Shown: positions 1-5,433 of the stretch, piece by piece | Numbering within the stretch: position 1 is the stretch's first letter | How the letters are laid out: the number at the start of each line of letters is the position of its first letter | Assembly (NCBI RefSeq): GCF_002368115.1 | Contig: NZ_AP018316.1 | Span: forward strand, 3,304,197 to 3,310,420 | Origin: Dolichospermum compactum NIES-806 | GTDB taxonomy: Bacteria; Cyanobacteriota; Cyanobacteriia; Cyanobacteriales; Nostocaceae | Direction of reading: 5' to 3' | Length of the DNA stretch: 6,224 nucleotides | Position numbers and translations under genes: made by a program | Notes under the pieces: generated by a model | Databases searched by the model: none | What the model saw: the letters and a program-made list of their open reading frames with translations, nothing else | Told to the model about the DNA's origin: nothing

Positions 1-228
1 GGTAGGCACGGGGGCGCTACCCCTACATCTTATATTCTGATATTAGTCAAAGAAAAATCAGGAAAATTCTGTATTCATAACCTTGCACAAAACTATAAAA
101 TTATCTTTGCCAGTGACATTATGAATATGAGCGATTACCCTGATTTATCTAGGTTTTATAGGCAATTAGGATATTATAAAAATAGCGTAAAAGGTGAATC
201 AGATGGTTGTCACAATTTCTCAAGCTGA
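1..228 (+). other. Left edge: open frame without start, and leader of the Uma2 remnant
   Basis: Frame 1 is open from the first base for 75 codons and stops at TGA 226-228. It has no credible start and runs into the Uma2 start at 203. The translation (for example SYILILVKEKSGK near residues 10-22) matches no family I recognise. It may be the tail of a gene entering from the left or a chance open frame in AT-rich DNA. Bases 1-26 hold short inverted repeats, GGTAG/CTACC (1-5/17-21) and GTAGG/CCTAC (2-6/22-26), of the GC-rich kind often scattered between cyanobacterial genes. That favours non-coding sequence at the edge. Confidence 0.2.
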
Positions 229-435
229 AAAAATCCAGTTGGAGCCTTGCTATTAAATCTAACATGGGAAACTCTGGAAAAATTAGATGGGGATTTGGCA
301 GAAACTGGAGCGCAATTAACTTATTTAGATGGGTGTTTAGAAATTATAGCTCCTTTATCTGATGCTCATGAAGAACTTAAAAATACTTTAGGTCAACGAA
401 CATCGAGATCCAGGAATTCTCGGCTTTGCTGCTAA
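203..435 (+). pseudogene. Uma2-family (DUF820) endonuclease, frameshifted and 3'-truncated remnant
   Basis: Uma2 proteins are PD-(D/E)XK-fold putative nucleases of about 190 residues, highly multiplied in cyanobacteria. An AAGGTG ribosome site (191-196) lies 6 bases before ATG 203. The frame from there reads MVVTISQAEKIQLEP, a typical family N-terminus, but hits TAA at 254-256. The homology continues in another frame from about 247, with TWETLEKLDGDLAETGA, LTYLDGCLEI and APLSDAHEELKNTLGQ, all standard Uma2 N-terminal blocks. One or more small deletions near 246-260 best explain the shift. After LGQ (about 393) the reading becomes RTSRSRNSRLCC and stops at 435. The catalytic core and C-terminus are absent downstream, so the product cannot be functional. 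Family assignment is from memory of the conserved blocks. Confidence 0.75.
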
Positions 436-478
436 TATGAGCCAACCCCTATCATTTTTATAAGGGAAATGCCGAAAA

Positions 479-757
479 CCCTTGAAGATGTAGCTGACTT
501 AGGAAGCTACATCTGTGCTTTAGACAAGGGATGAAAGCTAGGTGCAGGATTTATCCTGCATTGATTTTAATCCATATTCGTGATACAACTATATTGTCAC
601 TAAAGACGTAAAAAGCTACCGAGGGACTCTCGGAAAGTTACGCTTGTCAGATATGATTTCGCCCGCCAGGTCCAACGAAATCAGGGCAAGAACCCAAATA
701 TTTAAGGCAGTGCCTGAAACTGGGCTAACTGAGGGATATAGACTGAAACTCTCTATA
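479..757 (+). ncRNA. Structured RNA candidate, omega-RNA/HEARO-like
   Basis: This stretch contains a near-continuous series of stems. They are CCCTTG/CAAGGG (479-484/525-530) enclosing a perfect 10-bp hairpin (486-495/505-514), 543-550/553-560, 580-582 plus 585-588 with 594-600, CGTAA/TTACG (607-611/638-642) enclosing CCGAG/CTCGG (619-623/629-633), GATTTCG/CGAAATC (655-661/676-682), AGGC/GCCT (705-708/712-715), and TATAGA/TCTATA (737-742/752-757). The CCC at 662-664 inside one loop can pair with GGG 684-686 as a pseudoknot. A composite 5' stem, a CGU...ACG stem with an inner hairpin, and an IS605-type right end just downstream recall IscB-associated HEARO/omega RNAs. A TnpB-type omega RNA is the alternative. 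Strand is inferred from the right end. Folding was by eye. Confidence 0.45.
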
Positions 758-760
758 GAA

Positions 761-791
761 TCTCCGCGTCTAAAGACGCGGAGAGTGTCAA
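761..791 (+). repeat. Right-end hairpin of IS200/IS605-like element
   Basis: TCTCCGCGTC (761-770) and GACGCGGAGA (775-784) are perfect inverted repeats around a TAAA loop, followed by GTGTCAA to 791. This form (GC-rich stem, short loop, then TCAA) is what TnpA (a Y1 HUH transposase) recognises and cuts at right ends of IS608-like elements. As RNA it could also act as a stable 3' end. Confidence 0.55.
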
Positions 792-918
792 TCTTAATTG
801 AAACAGACAACTGTGGGTGAACTATATCGCTTTCTTATTTGCCAAAATTGACAGAAGCTGTAGGATAATTCCACCCACAATCCTATCATGCCCTACTAGC
901 TCAATGGCGAGTTCAGCA
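792..918. other. Gene-poor debris, with an unassigned minus-strand open frame (822-944)
   Basis: No complete gene is seen. On the minus strand, between a stop at 945-947 and TAG at 822-824, a 40-codon frame reads NYSGADAELAIELVGHDRIV and then GGIILQLLSILANKKAI. It looks protein-like but I do not recognise it. It lacks a convincing start and lies in a different frame from the DUF4351-like remnant to its right, so it could be the tail of another broken gene. The bases ATTGAAAC at 797-804 resemble a CRISPR repeat 3' end, but no array is present. Confidence 0.25.
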
Positions 919-1086
919 TCAGCGCCGGAGTAATTTATGGACTTTTAAGATCGGAACAAACCAAACATCTATTTCCTGAACTTCGCTTTTAACATCTTTA
1001 CTGGTTTCTACCTTACCTAGAGGTGCTAATAATTCTTCTAGATATTCTTTGGCCAGTTGGTCGTGGTCGTGGGGTTGTCGTGTCAT
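919..1086 (-). pseudogene. 5' remnant of a DUF4351/Rpn-like PD-(D/E)XK-family gene
   Basis: Reading leftwards from ATG 1086-1084 (preceded on its strand by GCGGGGA), the product begins MTRQPHDHDQLAKEYLEELL and continues APLGKVETSKDVKSEVQEID, then VWFVP. This is the standard N-terminus of a large cyanobacterial family often labelled DUF4351, flagellar assembly protein H or Rpn-like putative transposase, normally about 250-300 residues. Homology ends after VWFVP (near 950). Ten unrelated residues (ILKVHKLLRR) then lead to a stop, so over 80% of the gene is missing. A longer in-frame extension to 1218 exists upstream but is not family-like, and the ATG at 1089-1087 is an equally possible start. 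Known members are presumed nucleases; this fragment lacks most of any catalytic core. Confidence 0.6.
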
Positions 1087-1219
1087 CATTCCCCGCTGGG
1101 TTGTCAGCTTGACTATTCTGGTATTTATTTTAAGATAGTTCTTCCTTATCAGCTTCACTTTAGCAAATTTAAAATCAATTGTCAAGCATCTAAATACTGT
1201 TTTTGCGCGAAAAATCAAA

Positions 1220-1291
1220 GGTTAATTAACCACTAAATTCGTCAATTCTGCGCTAAGTGCCAAAACAGCATACACTTTTTGTGAATTAACC
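1220..1291 (+). promoter_or_regulatory. Upstream region of spp-ruvA-bioF with palindrome and repeated AATTAACC
   Basis: A perfect 12-bp palindrome GGTTAATTAACC lies at 1220-1231. The octamer AATTAACC occurs inside it (1224-1231) and again at 1284-1291, exactly 60 bases later. The second copy sits within the short inverted repeat GTGA...TCAC (1281-1284/1292-1295). A -10-like TACACT is at 1271-1276, but no good -35 box lies 16-18 bases upstream. This should hold the operon promoter; whether the repeats are operators is inference. Confidence 0.3.
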
Positions 1292-1295
1292 TCAC

Positions 1296-1303
1296 AAAGG
1301 GAG
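1296..1303 (+). promoter_or_regulatory. Ribosome binding site deciding the spp start
   Basis: AAAGGGAG ends 6 bases before ATG 1310. It abuts the alternative TTG at 1304 directly, leaving no spacer, which rules out that upstream start. Confidence 0.75.
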
Positions 1304-1309
1304 TTGACT

Positions 1310-2056
1310 ATGACTAAGTTTTTATTCGTAACCGATTTAGATCATACTTTCGTAGGGGATGATCAGGCATTATTATTGTTGAGCGATCGCTTGCAAAGTC
1401 ATCGTCAACAATATTGTACAAAAATAGTCTACTCCACCGGGAGATCGCCTGTCCTTTACCGCGAACTCCAACAGGAACAAAATCTCTTTTCCCCAGATGC
1501 GTTAGTTCTGTCTGTAGGTACGGAAATCTATTTGGATGGTAGCAATATTCCTGACCCAGAATGGTCAAACATTCTTTCTCAAGGTTGGGATAGGCAAAAA
1601 ATCCTATCTATTACTGAACAATTCCTAGAATTAGAGCTACAACCAGATACGGAACAACGTCCTTTCAAGGTCAGTTTTTTCCTAAAAGCAGAATTGTCGG
1701 GAATCTTACCACAACTTGAAGCGGAGTTGCAAAAAACTCAACTAAATGTAAAGTTAATCTATAGTAGTGAAATTGACCTTGACATTTTACCCCATACCAG
1801 CGATAAAGGTCAAGCAATGCAGTTTTTACGACAGAAGTGGAAATTTGCAGCCGAGCAGACTGTTGTTTGTGGCGATTCGGGTAATGATATTGCTTTATTC
1901 GCTGTTGGTAGGGAACGGGGAATCATTGTCGGGAATGCTCGTCCAGAGTTACTCCAATGGTATCATCAGCATCCTGCGGACTACCGTTACCTCGCCCAAA
2001 ACCGTTGTGCTGCTGGGATTATGGAAGGTTTAAAATATTTTGGTTTCCTAGAATGA
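1310..2056 (+). CDS. spp: Sucrose-phosphate phosphatase (HAD superfamily)
   Basis: Hydrolyses sucrose-6-phosphate to sucrose and phosphate (EC 3.1.3.24), the last step of cyanobacterial sucrose synthesis after sucrose-phosphate synthase; cytosolic, Mg-dependent. The 248-residue product matches the known cyanobacterial enzyme in length (Synechocystis about 244) and along its whole sequence. HAD motif I is VTDLDHT with nucleophile D9 and acid/base D11. Motif II is STGRS with T43. SVGTEIY (68-74) belongs to the substrate-binding region and RPFKVSF (117-123) to the cap. Motif III is TSDKGQA with K166, and motif IV is CGDSGNDIALF with D189 and D193. The C-terminal block NARPELLQWY...CAAGIMEGL is family-typical. 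ATG 1310 is chosen because of the well-spaced ribosome site. The gene contains a HIP1 octamer and overlaps ruvA by 4 bases. Sucrose in these organisms serves as a compatible solute and, in heterocyst formers, as a carbon carrier. Confidence 0.9.
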   Translation: MTKFLFVTDLDHTFVGDDQALLLLSDRLQSHRQQYCTKIVYSTGRSPVLYRELQQEQNLFSPDALVLSVGTEIYLDGSNIPDPEWSNILSQGWDRQKILSITEQFLELELQPDTEQRPFKVSFFLKAELSGILPQLEAELQKTQLNVKLIYSSEIDLDILPHTSDKGQAMQFLRQKWKFAAEQTVVCGDSGNDIALFAVGRERGIIVGNARPELLQWYHQHPADYRYLAQNRCAAGIMEGLKYFGFLE

Positions 2057-2694
2057 TTAGCTATCTTAAAGGTATTGTCGCCGGTGTCCAAGCCATTACT
2101 CCTAATCGCGTCATCTTGACCTTAGAAGTCAATGGCACAGGTTACGATTTACAAATTCCCCAACGTCTGGCTAACCAGTTAACCTCAACTGGGGATGTGA
2201 TCCAAATCTTTACCCATTACCAGATTCGGGAAGAAGTACCCATGCTTTACGGTTTTTCTTCTCCTTCCGAACGGGATTTATTTCGCCATTTGCTCAGTGT
2301 TAGCGGTATTGGTGCAGCATTAGCGATCGCTCTCTTGGATACAATGGAATTACCAGAGTTAGTCCAAGCCATTGTCGCTGCTAACGTCCAAATGCTGATT
2401 CAAGCTCCTGGAGTGGGCAAGAAAACCGCTGAACGCATCTGTTTAGAACTCAAGAGTAAACTGATCGAATGGCGCAAATCAGCGGGCTTCTTCGTCGCTA
2501 CGGGTGGACCTGCACCAGGAATTTTAGAAGAAGTGCAAATGACTCTCTTTGCTTTGGGATATACTGCCCATGAGGTTAGTAACGCCCTGCACGTAGTTAG
2601 CGAAGATATTGGTTTACCCAAAAATGCCTATGTGGAAGATTGGATTAGACAAGCGATCGCTTATCTCAGCAGTAGTGAAGTAGAGTGTTCATAA
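2053..2694 (+). CDS. ruvA: Holliday junction branch migration complex subunit RuvA
   Basis: RuvA binds four-way DNA junctions as a tetramer and loads the RuvB hexameric motor in recombinational repair. The 213-residue protein has all three expected domains. The N-terminal OB fold starts MISYLKGIVAGV, with VNGTGYDLQIP (27-37), HYQIREEVPMLYGF (55-68) and ERDLF (73-77). Domain II has two helix-hairpin-helix motifs, LLSVSGIGAALA (80-91) and LIQAPGVGKKTAERI (115-129), for minor-groove binding. The RuvB-contacting domain III is at about 157-205, with ALGYTAHEVSNAL (167-179). Length is normal. ATG 2053 shares ATGA with the spp stop, implying translational coupling. An in-frame extension upstream to 1957 lies inside spp and is not RuvA-like. 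Two HIP1 octamers lie in the gene. Confidence 0.95.
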   Translation: MISYLKGIVAGVQAITPNRVILTLEVNGTGYDLQIPQRLANQLTSTGDVIQIFTHYQIREEVPMLYGFSSPSERDLFRHLLSVSGIGAALAIALLDTMELPELVQAIVAANVQMLIQAPGVGKKTAERICLELKSKLIEWRKSAGFFVATGGPAPGILEEVQMTLFALGYTAHEVSNALHVVSEDIGLPKNAYVEDWIRQAIAYLSSSEVECS

Positions 2695-2706
2695 TTCATC
2701 ATGAAT
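2694..2706. promoter_or_regulatory. 13-base palindrome over the ruvA stop/bioF start junction
   Basis: ATTCAT-C-ATGAAT is a perfect inverted repeat spanning the last base of the ruvA stop and the bioF ATG (2701-2703). With one mismatch it extends to 2691-2709. No Shine-Dalgarno-like sequence precedes the ATG. It could be an operator-like site, or simply chance in AT-rich DNA. Confidence 0.25.
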
Positions 2707-3870
2707 AATAATCCCTATGCTTGGATAAATGAATCTCTGGCTACTATTCATCGGGCTGACTGGTATCGTTCCGTACAAACGATTCACAGCCAACCCGGTG
2801 CAACTGTGGTCTTATCTGGGCAAGAGGTTATTAATTTTGCCAGTAATGATTACTTAGGATTAGCAGGAGATGAACGCTTACAAACAGCCGCCATTACTGC
2901 TATTCAAGAATTTGGCACTGGTAGTACAGGTTCTAGATTACTCAGTGGGCATCGAGAAATTCACAGAGAATTAGAACAGGGAATCGCATCTACCAAACAA
3001 ACCGAAGACGCATTAGTATTTAGTTCTGGTTATTTGGCGAACTTAGGGACAATTGCGGCCATAGTCGGCAAAAGAGACTTAATTTTATCTGATGAATATA
3101 ATCATTCCAGCTTAAAAAAGGGGGCAATTCTCAGTGGTGCAACCGTGATTGAATATCCGCATTGTGGTACTGCATTACTAGAAGAAAAATTACAAGAACA
3201 CAGAAAGAATTACCGACGTTGTTTAATTATTACCGATAGCGTCTTTAGCATGGATGGTGATTTATGTCCATTACCCCAACTCCTAGATTTAGCTGAAGAA
3301 TTTAGTAGTATGCTACTTCTCGATGAAGCTCATGCTACGGGAGTCATGGGCAAAACTGGGGCTGGTTGTGTAGAACATTTTGGCTGTACAGGTAGGGAAT
3401 TAATTCAAATTGGCACATTAAGTAAAGCCTTGGGGAGTTTGGGTGGATACGTCGCCGGAAGTAGCTCCCTAATTGACTTTTTACGCAATCGCGCCCCTAG
3501 TTGGATTTATACTACAGCCCTTTCTCCCCCAGATACAGCAGCAGCAATAGCCGCTATTAAGATAGTGCGAGAAGAACCCCAAAGGCGATCGCAACTGTGG
3601 CAAAATGTCAATTATTTAAAACAATTAATTACAGAGAATTTATCTAACTTAAAGTTATTCCCCACAGAATCGCCGATATTATGTTTTCAATTGCCTAGTG
3701 CAGCAGCAGCATTAACAGCCGGAAAGCATTTGCGAGAATCAGGAATTTTTGCCCCAGCCATTCGTCCCCCCACAGTTAGCACCAGCCGCATTAGGATATC
3801 TGTAATGGCTACCCATGAGTTAGGACATCTTCAGAAATTGGTAGAAGTGATCAAAAGCATGGAAGAATGA
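2701..3870 (+). CDS. bioF: 8-amino-7-oxononanoate synthase (KAPA synthase)
   Basis: PLP-dependent alpha-oxoamine synthase that condenses pimeloyl-ACP with L-alanine to 8-amino-7-oxononanoate, releasing CO2 (EC 2.3.1.47), the first committed ring-forming stage of biotin synthesis. The 389-residue protein is of normal length. Visible motifs are INFASNDYLGL (44-54) near the N-terminus, FGTGSTGSRLLSG (71-83), DEYNHSSLKKG with H135 for cofactor stacking, TDSVFSMDGD (178-187), LLLDEAHATG with D208 and H211, and TLSKALGSLGG with Schiff-base lysine K242. The C-terminal IRPPTVS...RIRIS block is also typical. The close relatives KBL and serine palmitoyltransferase share the fold; the VNFASNDYLGLA form and lack of extensions favour BioF. 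The start is the first ATG, 6 bases after ruvA, in a likely operon, without a visible ribosome site. One HIP1 octamer lies at 3585. Confidence 0.92.
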   Translation: MNNNPYAWINESLATIHRADWYRSVQTIHSQPGATVVLSGQEVINFASNDYLGLAGDERLQTAAITAIQEFGTGSTGSRLLSGHREIHRELEQGIASTKQTEDALVFSSGYLANLGTIAAIVGKRDLILSDEYNHSSLKKGAILSGATVIEYPHCGTALLEEKLQEHRKNYRRCLIITDSVFSMDGDLCPLPQLLDLAEEFSSMLLLDEAHATGVMGKTGAGCVEHFGCTGRELIQIGTLSKALGSLGGYVAGSSSLIDFLRNRAPSWIYTTALSPPDTAAAIAAIKIVREEPQRRSQLWQNVNYLKQLITENLSNLKLFPTESPILCFQLPSAAAALTAGKHLRESGIFAPAIRPPTVSTSRIRISVMATHELGHLQKLVEVIKSMEE

Positions 3871-3981
3871 GAGTAAAAATACAGGACTGAAAACATAAGG
3901 ATTCAGGAGACAGAATGAATCAGAGTTTTCGATATTAATATTTTTAAGTGATGATTGATAGGGGTAAAATTAGGTATTTTT

Positions 3982-4006
3982 AGGTGAATTTATGACATTT
4001 TCACCT
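3982..4006. promoter_or_regulatory. Inverted repeat upstream of the ATPase gene
   Basis: AGGTGAA (3982-3988) and TTCACCT (4000-4006) form a perfect 7-bp inverted repeat with an 11-base spacer, about 24 bases before a -10-like element. Its position just upstream of the promoter candidate would suit a dimeric regulator; that role is inference. Confidence 0.3.
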
Positions 4007-4026
4007 GATGGGTAATTAATTTTTTC

Positions 4027-4035
4027 TGTTAGAAT
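4027..4035 (+). promoter_or_regulatory. Extended -10 promoter candidate for the ATPase-TPR pair
   Basis: TGTTAGAAT fits an extended -10 (TGn + TAGAAT) and lies 39 bases before ATG 4075. There is no recognisable -35 hexamer 17 bases upstream (GATGGG), which extended -10 promoters can tolerate. Confidence 0.35.
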
Positions 4036-4074
4036 GTACCTTTGTAGTCATCTATATAAATTATTATCTTGATA

Positions 4075-5433
4075 ATGAACTCCTTTCCTCCTAACCGCGC
4101 TACTAATCTCAAGGCGGCTTTTCGCGCTTGTGATGTTGCTCCTCTAGCAGCTACAGATATTGATCGCTATTATGTTGATTTATCAAAAGTCCGCAAAACG
4201 GAAGCAATTGAAAGTATCAACACTCGCTTAGACTTTCTTGAACCTGGGGAATTTTGTAGCTTATTGTTTACTGGACATCGGGGATGTGGTAAAAGCACTG
4301 AATTAAAACGAATTCAGAAAAAATGGGAAACTGAATATAAAATCATTTATATAGAAGCCGATTCAGAATTAGATGTTTTAGATGCAGAATATACAGATTT
4401 ATATTTAGTAATTATCAAAAAAGTTGCTGAGGAATTGCAAAAATTAAAATTAAATTTTGATGATCAGCTTTTGAAAAGTTTTGAATCTTGGTTTAAAGAA
4501 ATTACTCAAGAAAATGAACAGACAGTTGAAAAATCAGTAAGTGCAACTGCTGAAGCGGAAGGAGGAATAACAATTCCCTTTATTTCTAAGCTATTAGGCA
4601 AGATTCAAGCCCAAATTAAAGGTGCTGATAAGCAAAAAATTACAATTCGTCAAAATTTGCAAAAAAATATCGGTCGCTTACAGGCAGATATAAATTTATT
4701 GTTAGGAAATGCTTTTGTTAAATTGAAAGCCAAATATAAAAATTCTCAGCAATATCAAAAAGGTTTTCTGATTATTTTTGATAACTTAGACAGAATACCG
4801 CCCAATGTAGCCAAGCATTTATTTTGTGATTATGCTGCTCAATTACAAAGCCTGAATTGTACAACTATTTACACAGCCCCAATTTCTATAGTTTATTCTG
4901 AAAATAATCTCACCAATTCCTTCGATACCCCCAATATTGTACCGATGGTAAATATATATGAATTTGATAAAAATAACGTTAATCTACAACATAATCAAAA
5001 TAGTCTCAAAGCAATTGCTAGTGTAGTTGAACAACGAGTTAATATAGATGCAGTATTTGAATCTCGACAGCTATTGTCAGAATTATCCCAAGCGAGTGGT
5101 GGTCATGTCCGTCAGTTAATGCAAATAGCATCACAAGCATTTCTCACAGCAGCAACTCGCGGTCATAATAAGGTTAATGATGATGATCTTACCTATGCTA
5201 TTAAACAAGAACAATTTAATTTTGAGCGGAGTATTTCTACAGCTTACTATCCTGATTTAGCTGCGGTGTGTGTAAATAAAGATGTTTCTAAAGACGAACT
5301 CTCTAGGTTAATGTTATTTAACCTTTGGGTTTTTGAATATAACGGCAAAAATCGCTGGAATTATGTTAACCCCGTTGTGAGGAAAATCAATGCTCTCCAA
5401 GAAGCAATCACATCAGCTACAAACAATCCTTGA
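4075..5433 (+). CDS. AAA/STAND-like P-loop ATPase, function unknown
   Basis: A predicted soluble 452-residue ATPase. Walker A is TGHRGCGKST (G67-T75, with K73 and S74) and Walker B is GFLIIFDNLDRI (D236, D239). A strand with CTTIYTAP follows at about 262-269 in the sensor-1 position, and ASGGHVRQLMQIA (340-352, R346) resembles the helical lid/sensor-2 region of ORC/Cdc6- and STAND-type ATPases. The ~155 residues between Walker A and B hold a charged, probably helical insert, including GGITIPFISKLLGKI (163-177); no clear membrane segment is seen. The tail (about 395-440, LSRLMLFNLWVFEYNG...YVNPVVRKI) looks like a winged helix. RYYVDLSKVR (31-40) before the P-loop recurs in cyanobacterial ATPases of this kind. 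ATG 4075 is preferred over in-frame TTG 4069; neither has a ribosome site. It overlaps the next gene by 44 bases, suggesting joint action. The exact family was not verified. Confidence 0.75.
   Translation: MNSFPPNRATNLKAAFRACDVAPLAATDIDRYYVDLSKVRKTEAIESINTRLDFLEPGEFCSLLFTGHRGCGKSTELKRIQKKWETEYKIIYIEADSELDVLDAEYTDLYLVIIKKVAEELQKLKLNFDDQLLKSFESWFKEITQENEQTVEKSVSATAEAEGGITIPFISKLLGKIQAQIKGADKQKITIRQNLQKNIGRLQADINLLLGNAFVKLKAKYKNSQQYQKGFLIIFDNLDRIPPNVAKHLFCDYAAQLQSLNCTTIYTAPISIVYSENNLTNSFDTPNIVPMVNIYEFDKNNVNLQHNQNSLKAIASVVEQRVNIDAVFESRQLLSELSQASGGHVRQLMQIASQAFLTAATRGHNKVNDDDLTYAIKQEQFNFERSISTAYYPDLAAVCVNKDVSKDELSRLMLFNLWVFEYNGKNRWNYVNPVVRKINALQEAITSATNNP

Larger units (their letters stand above)
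479..791 (+). mobile_element. Protein-less IS200/IS605-type element remnant
   Basis: The right boundary is suggested by a perfect 10-bp hairpin (761-784) followed by GTGTCAA, with TCAA at 788-791. Subterminal hairpins and a TCAA cleavage tetranucleotide are known features of IS608-like single-strand transposons. No tnpA, tnpB or iscB coding sequence is recognisable inside. The left boundary is not seen directly and is placed at the first long stem; the true end may lie anywhere in about 395-479. Uma2 homology ends just to the left and does not resume to the right, so this is not a simple clean insertion into that gene. It may be a non-autonomous (PATE-like) copy or a deletion derivative. Confidence 0.45.
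1383..3592. repeat. Four HIP1 octamers GCGATCGC
   Basis: Perfect GCGATCGC at 1383-1390 (spp), 2323-2330 and 2653-2660 (ruvA), and 3585-3592 (bioF). HIP1 is the highly iterated palindrome of many cyanobacterial genomes, commonly within genes. I found none in 1-1382 or 3593-6224. Confidence 0.9.
3871..4074 (+). other. Intergenic region between bioF and the ATPase gene
   Basis: AT-rich and non-coding in all frames by eye. No hairpin plus T-run that would make a clear terminator for bioF is visible. The right half holds an inverted repeat (3982-4006) and an extended -10 promoter candidate (4027-4035), listed separately. Confidence 0.6.

Noticed and set aside
797..804. ATTGAAAC, like the 3' handle of cyanobacterial CRISPR repeats
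   Set aside because: A single 8-mer with no second repeat or spacer nearby.
616..810. 64-codon minus-strand open frame
   Set aside because: It crosses the right-end hairpin and the structured RNA, and has no recognisable domain.
584..820. 79-codon plus-strand open frame (with MISPARSNEIRARTQ near its middle) that could be a TnpB tail
   Set aside because: It shows no zinc-finger or RuvC-type motif of TnpB/IscB. The dense stems explain the conservation-like pattern better. A degenerate tnpB tail cannot be fully excluded.
1087..1218. N-terminal extension of the DUF4351-like remnant
   Set aside because: The sequence is not family-like. The family N-terminus begins at the MTRQPHD methionine, preceded by GCGGGGA.
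1304..1309. TTG start two codons before the spp ATG
   Set aside because: It directly abuts the AAAGGGAG ribosome site, leaving no spacer. ATG 1310 has a 6-base spacer and aligns with the family N-terminus.
1957..2052. 32-codon upstream extension of ruvA
   Set aside because: It lies within the spp coding sequence and is not RuvA-like. MISYLKG at 2053 is the canonical start.
2400..2621. 73-codon minus-strand frame inside ruvA
   Set aside because: Antisense shadow of well-conserved ruvA coding sequence.
3871..3960. Possible terminator after bioF
   Set aside because: No stem of 5 bp or more followed by a T-run was found there.
4069..4074. TTG start of the ATPase gene
   Set aside because: ATG follows two codons later and nothing favours TTG; neither has a ribosome site.
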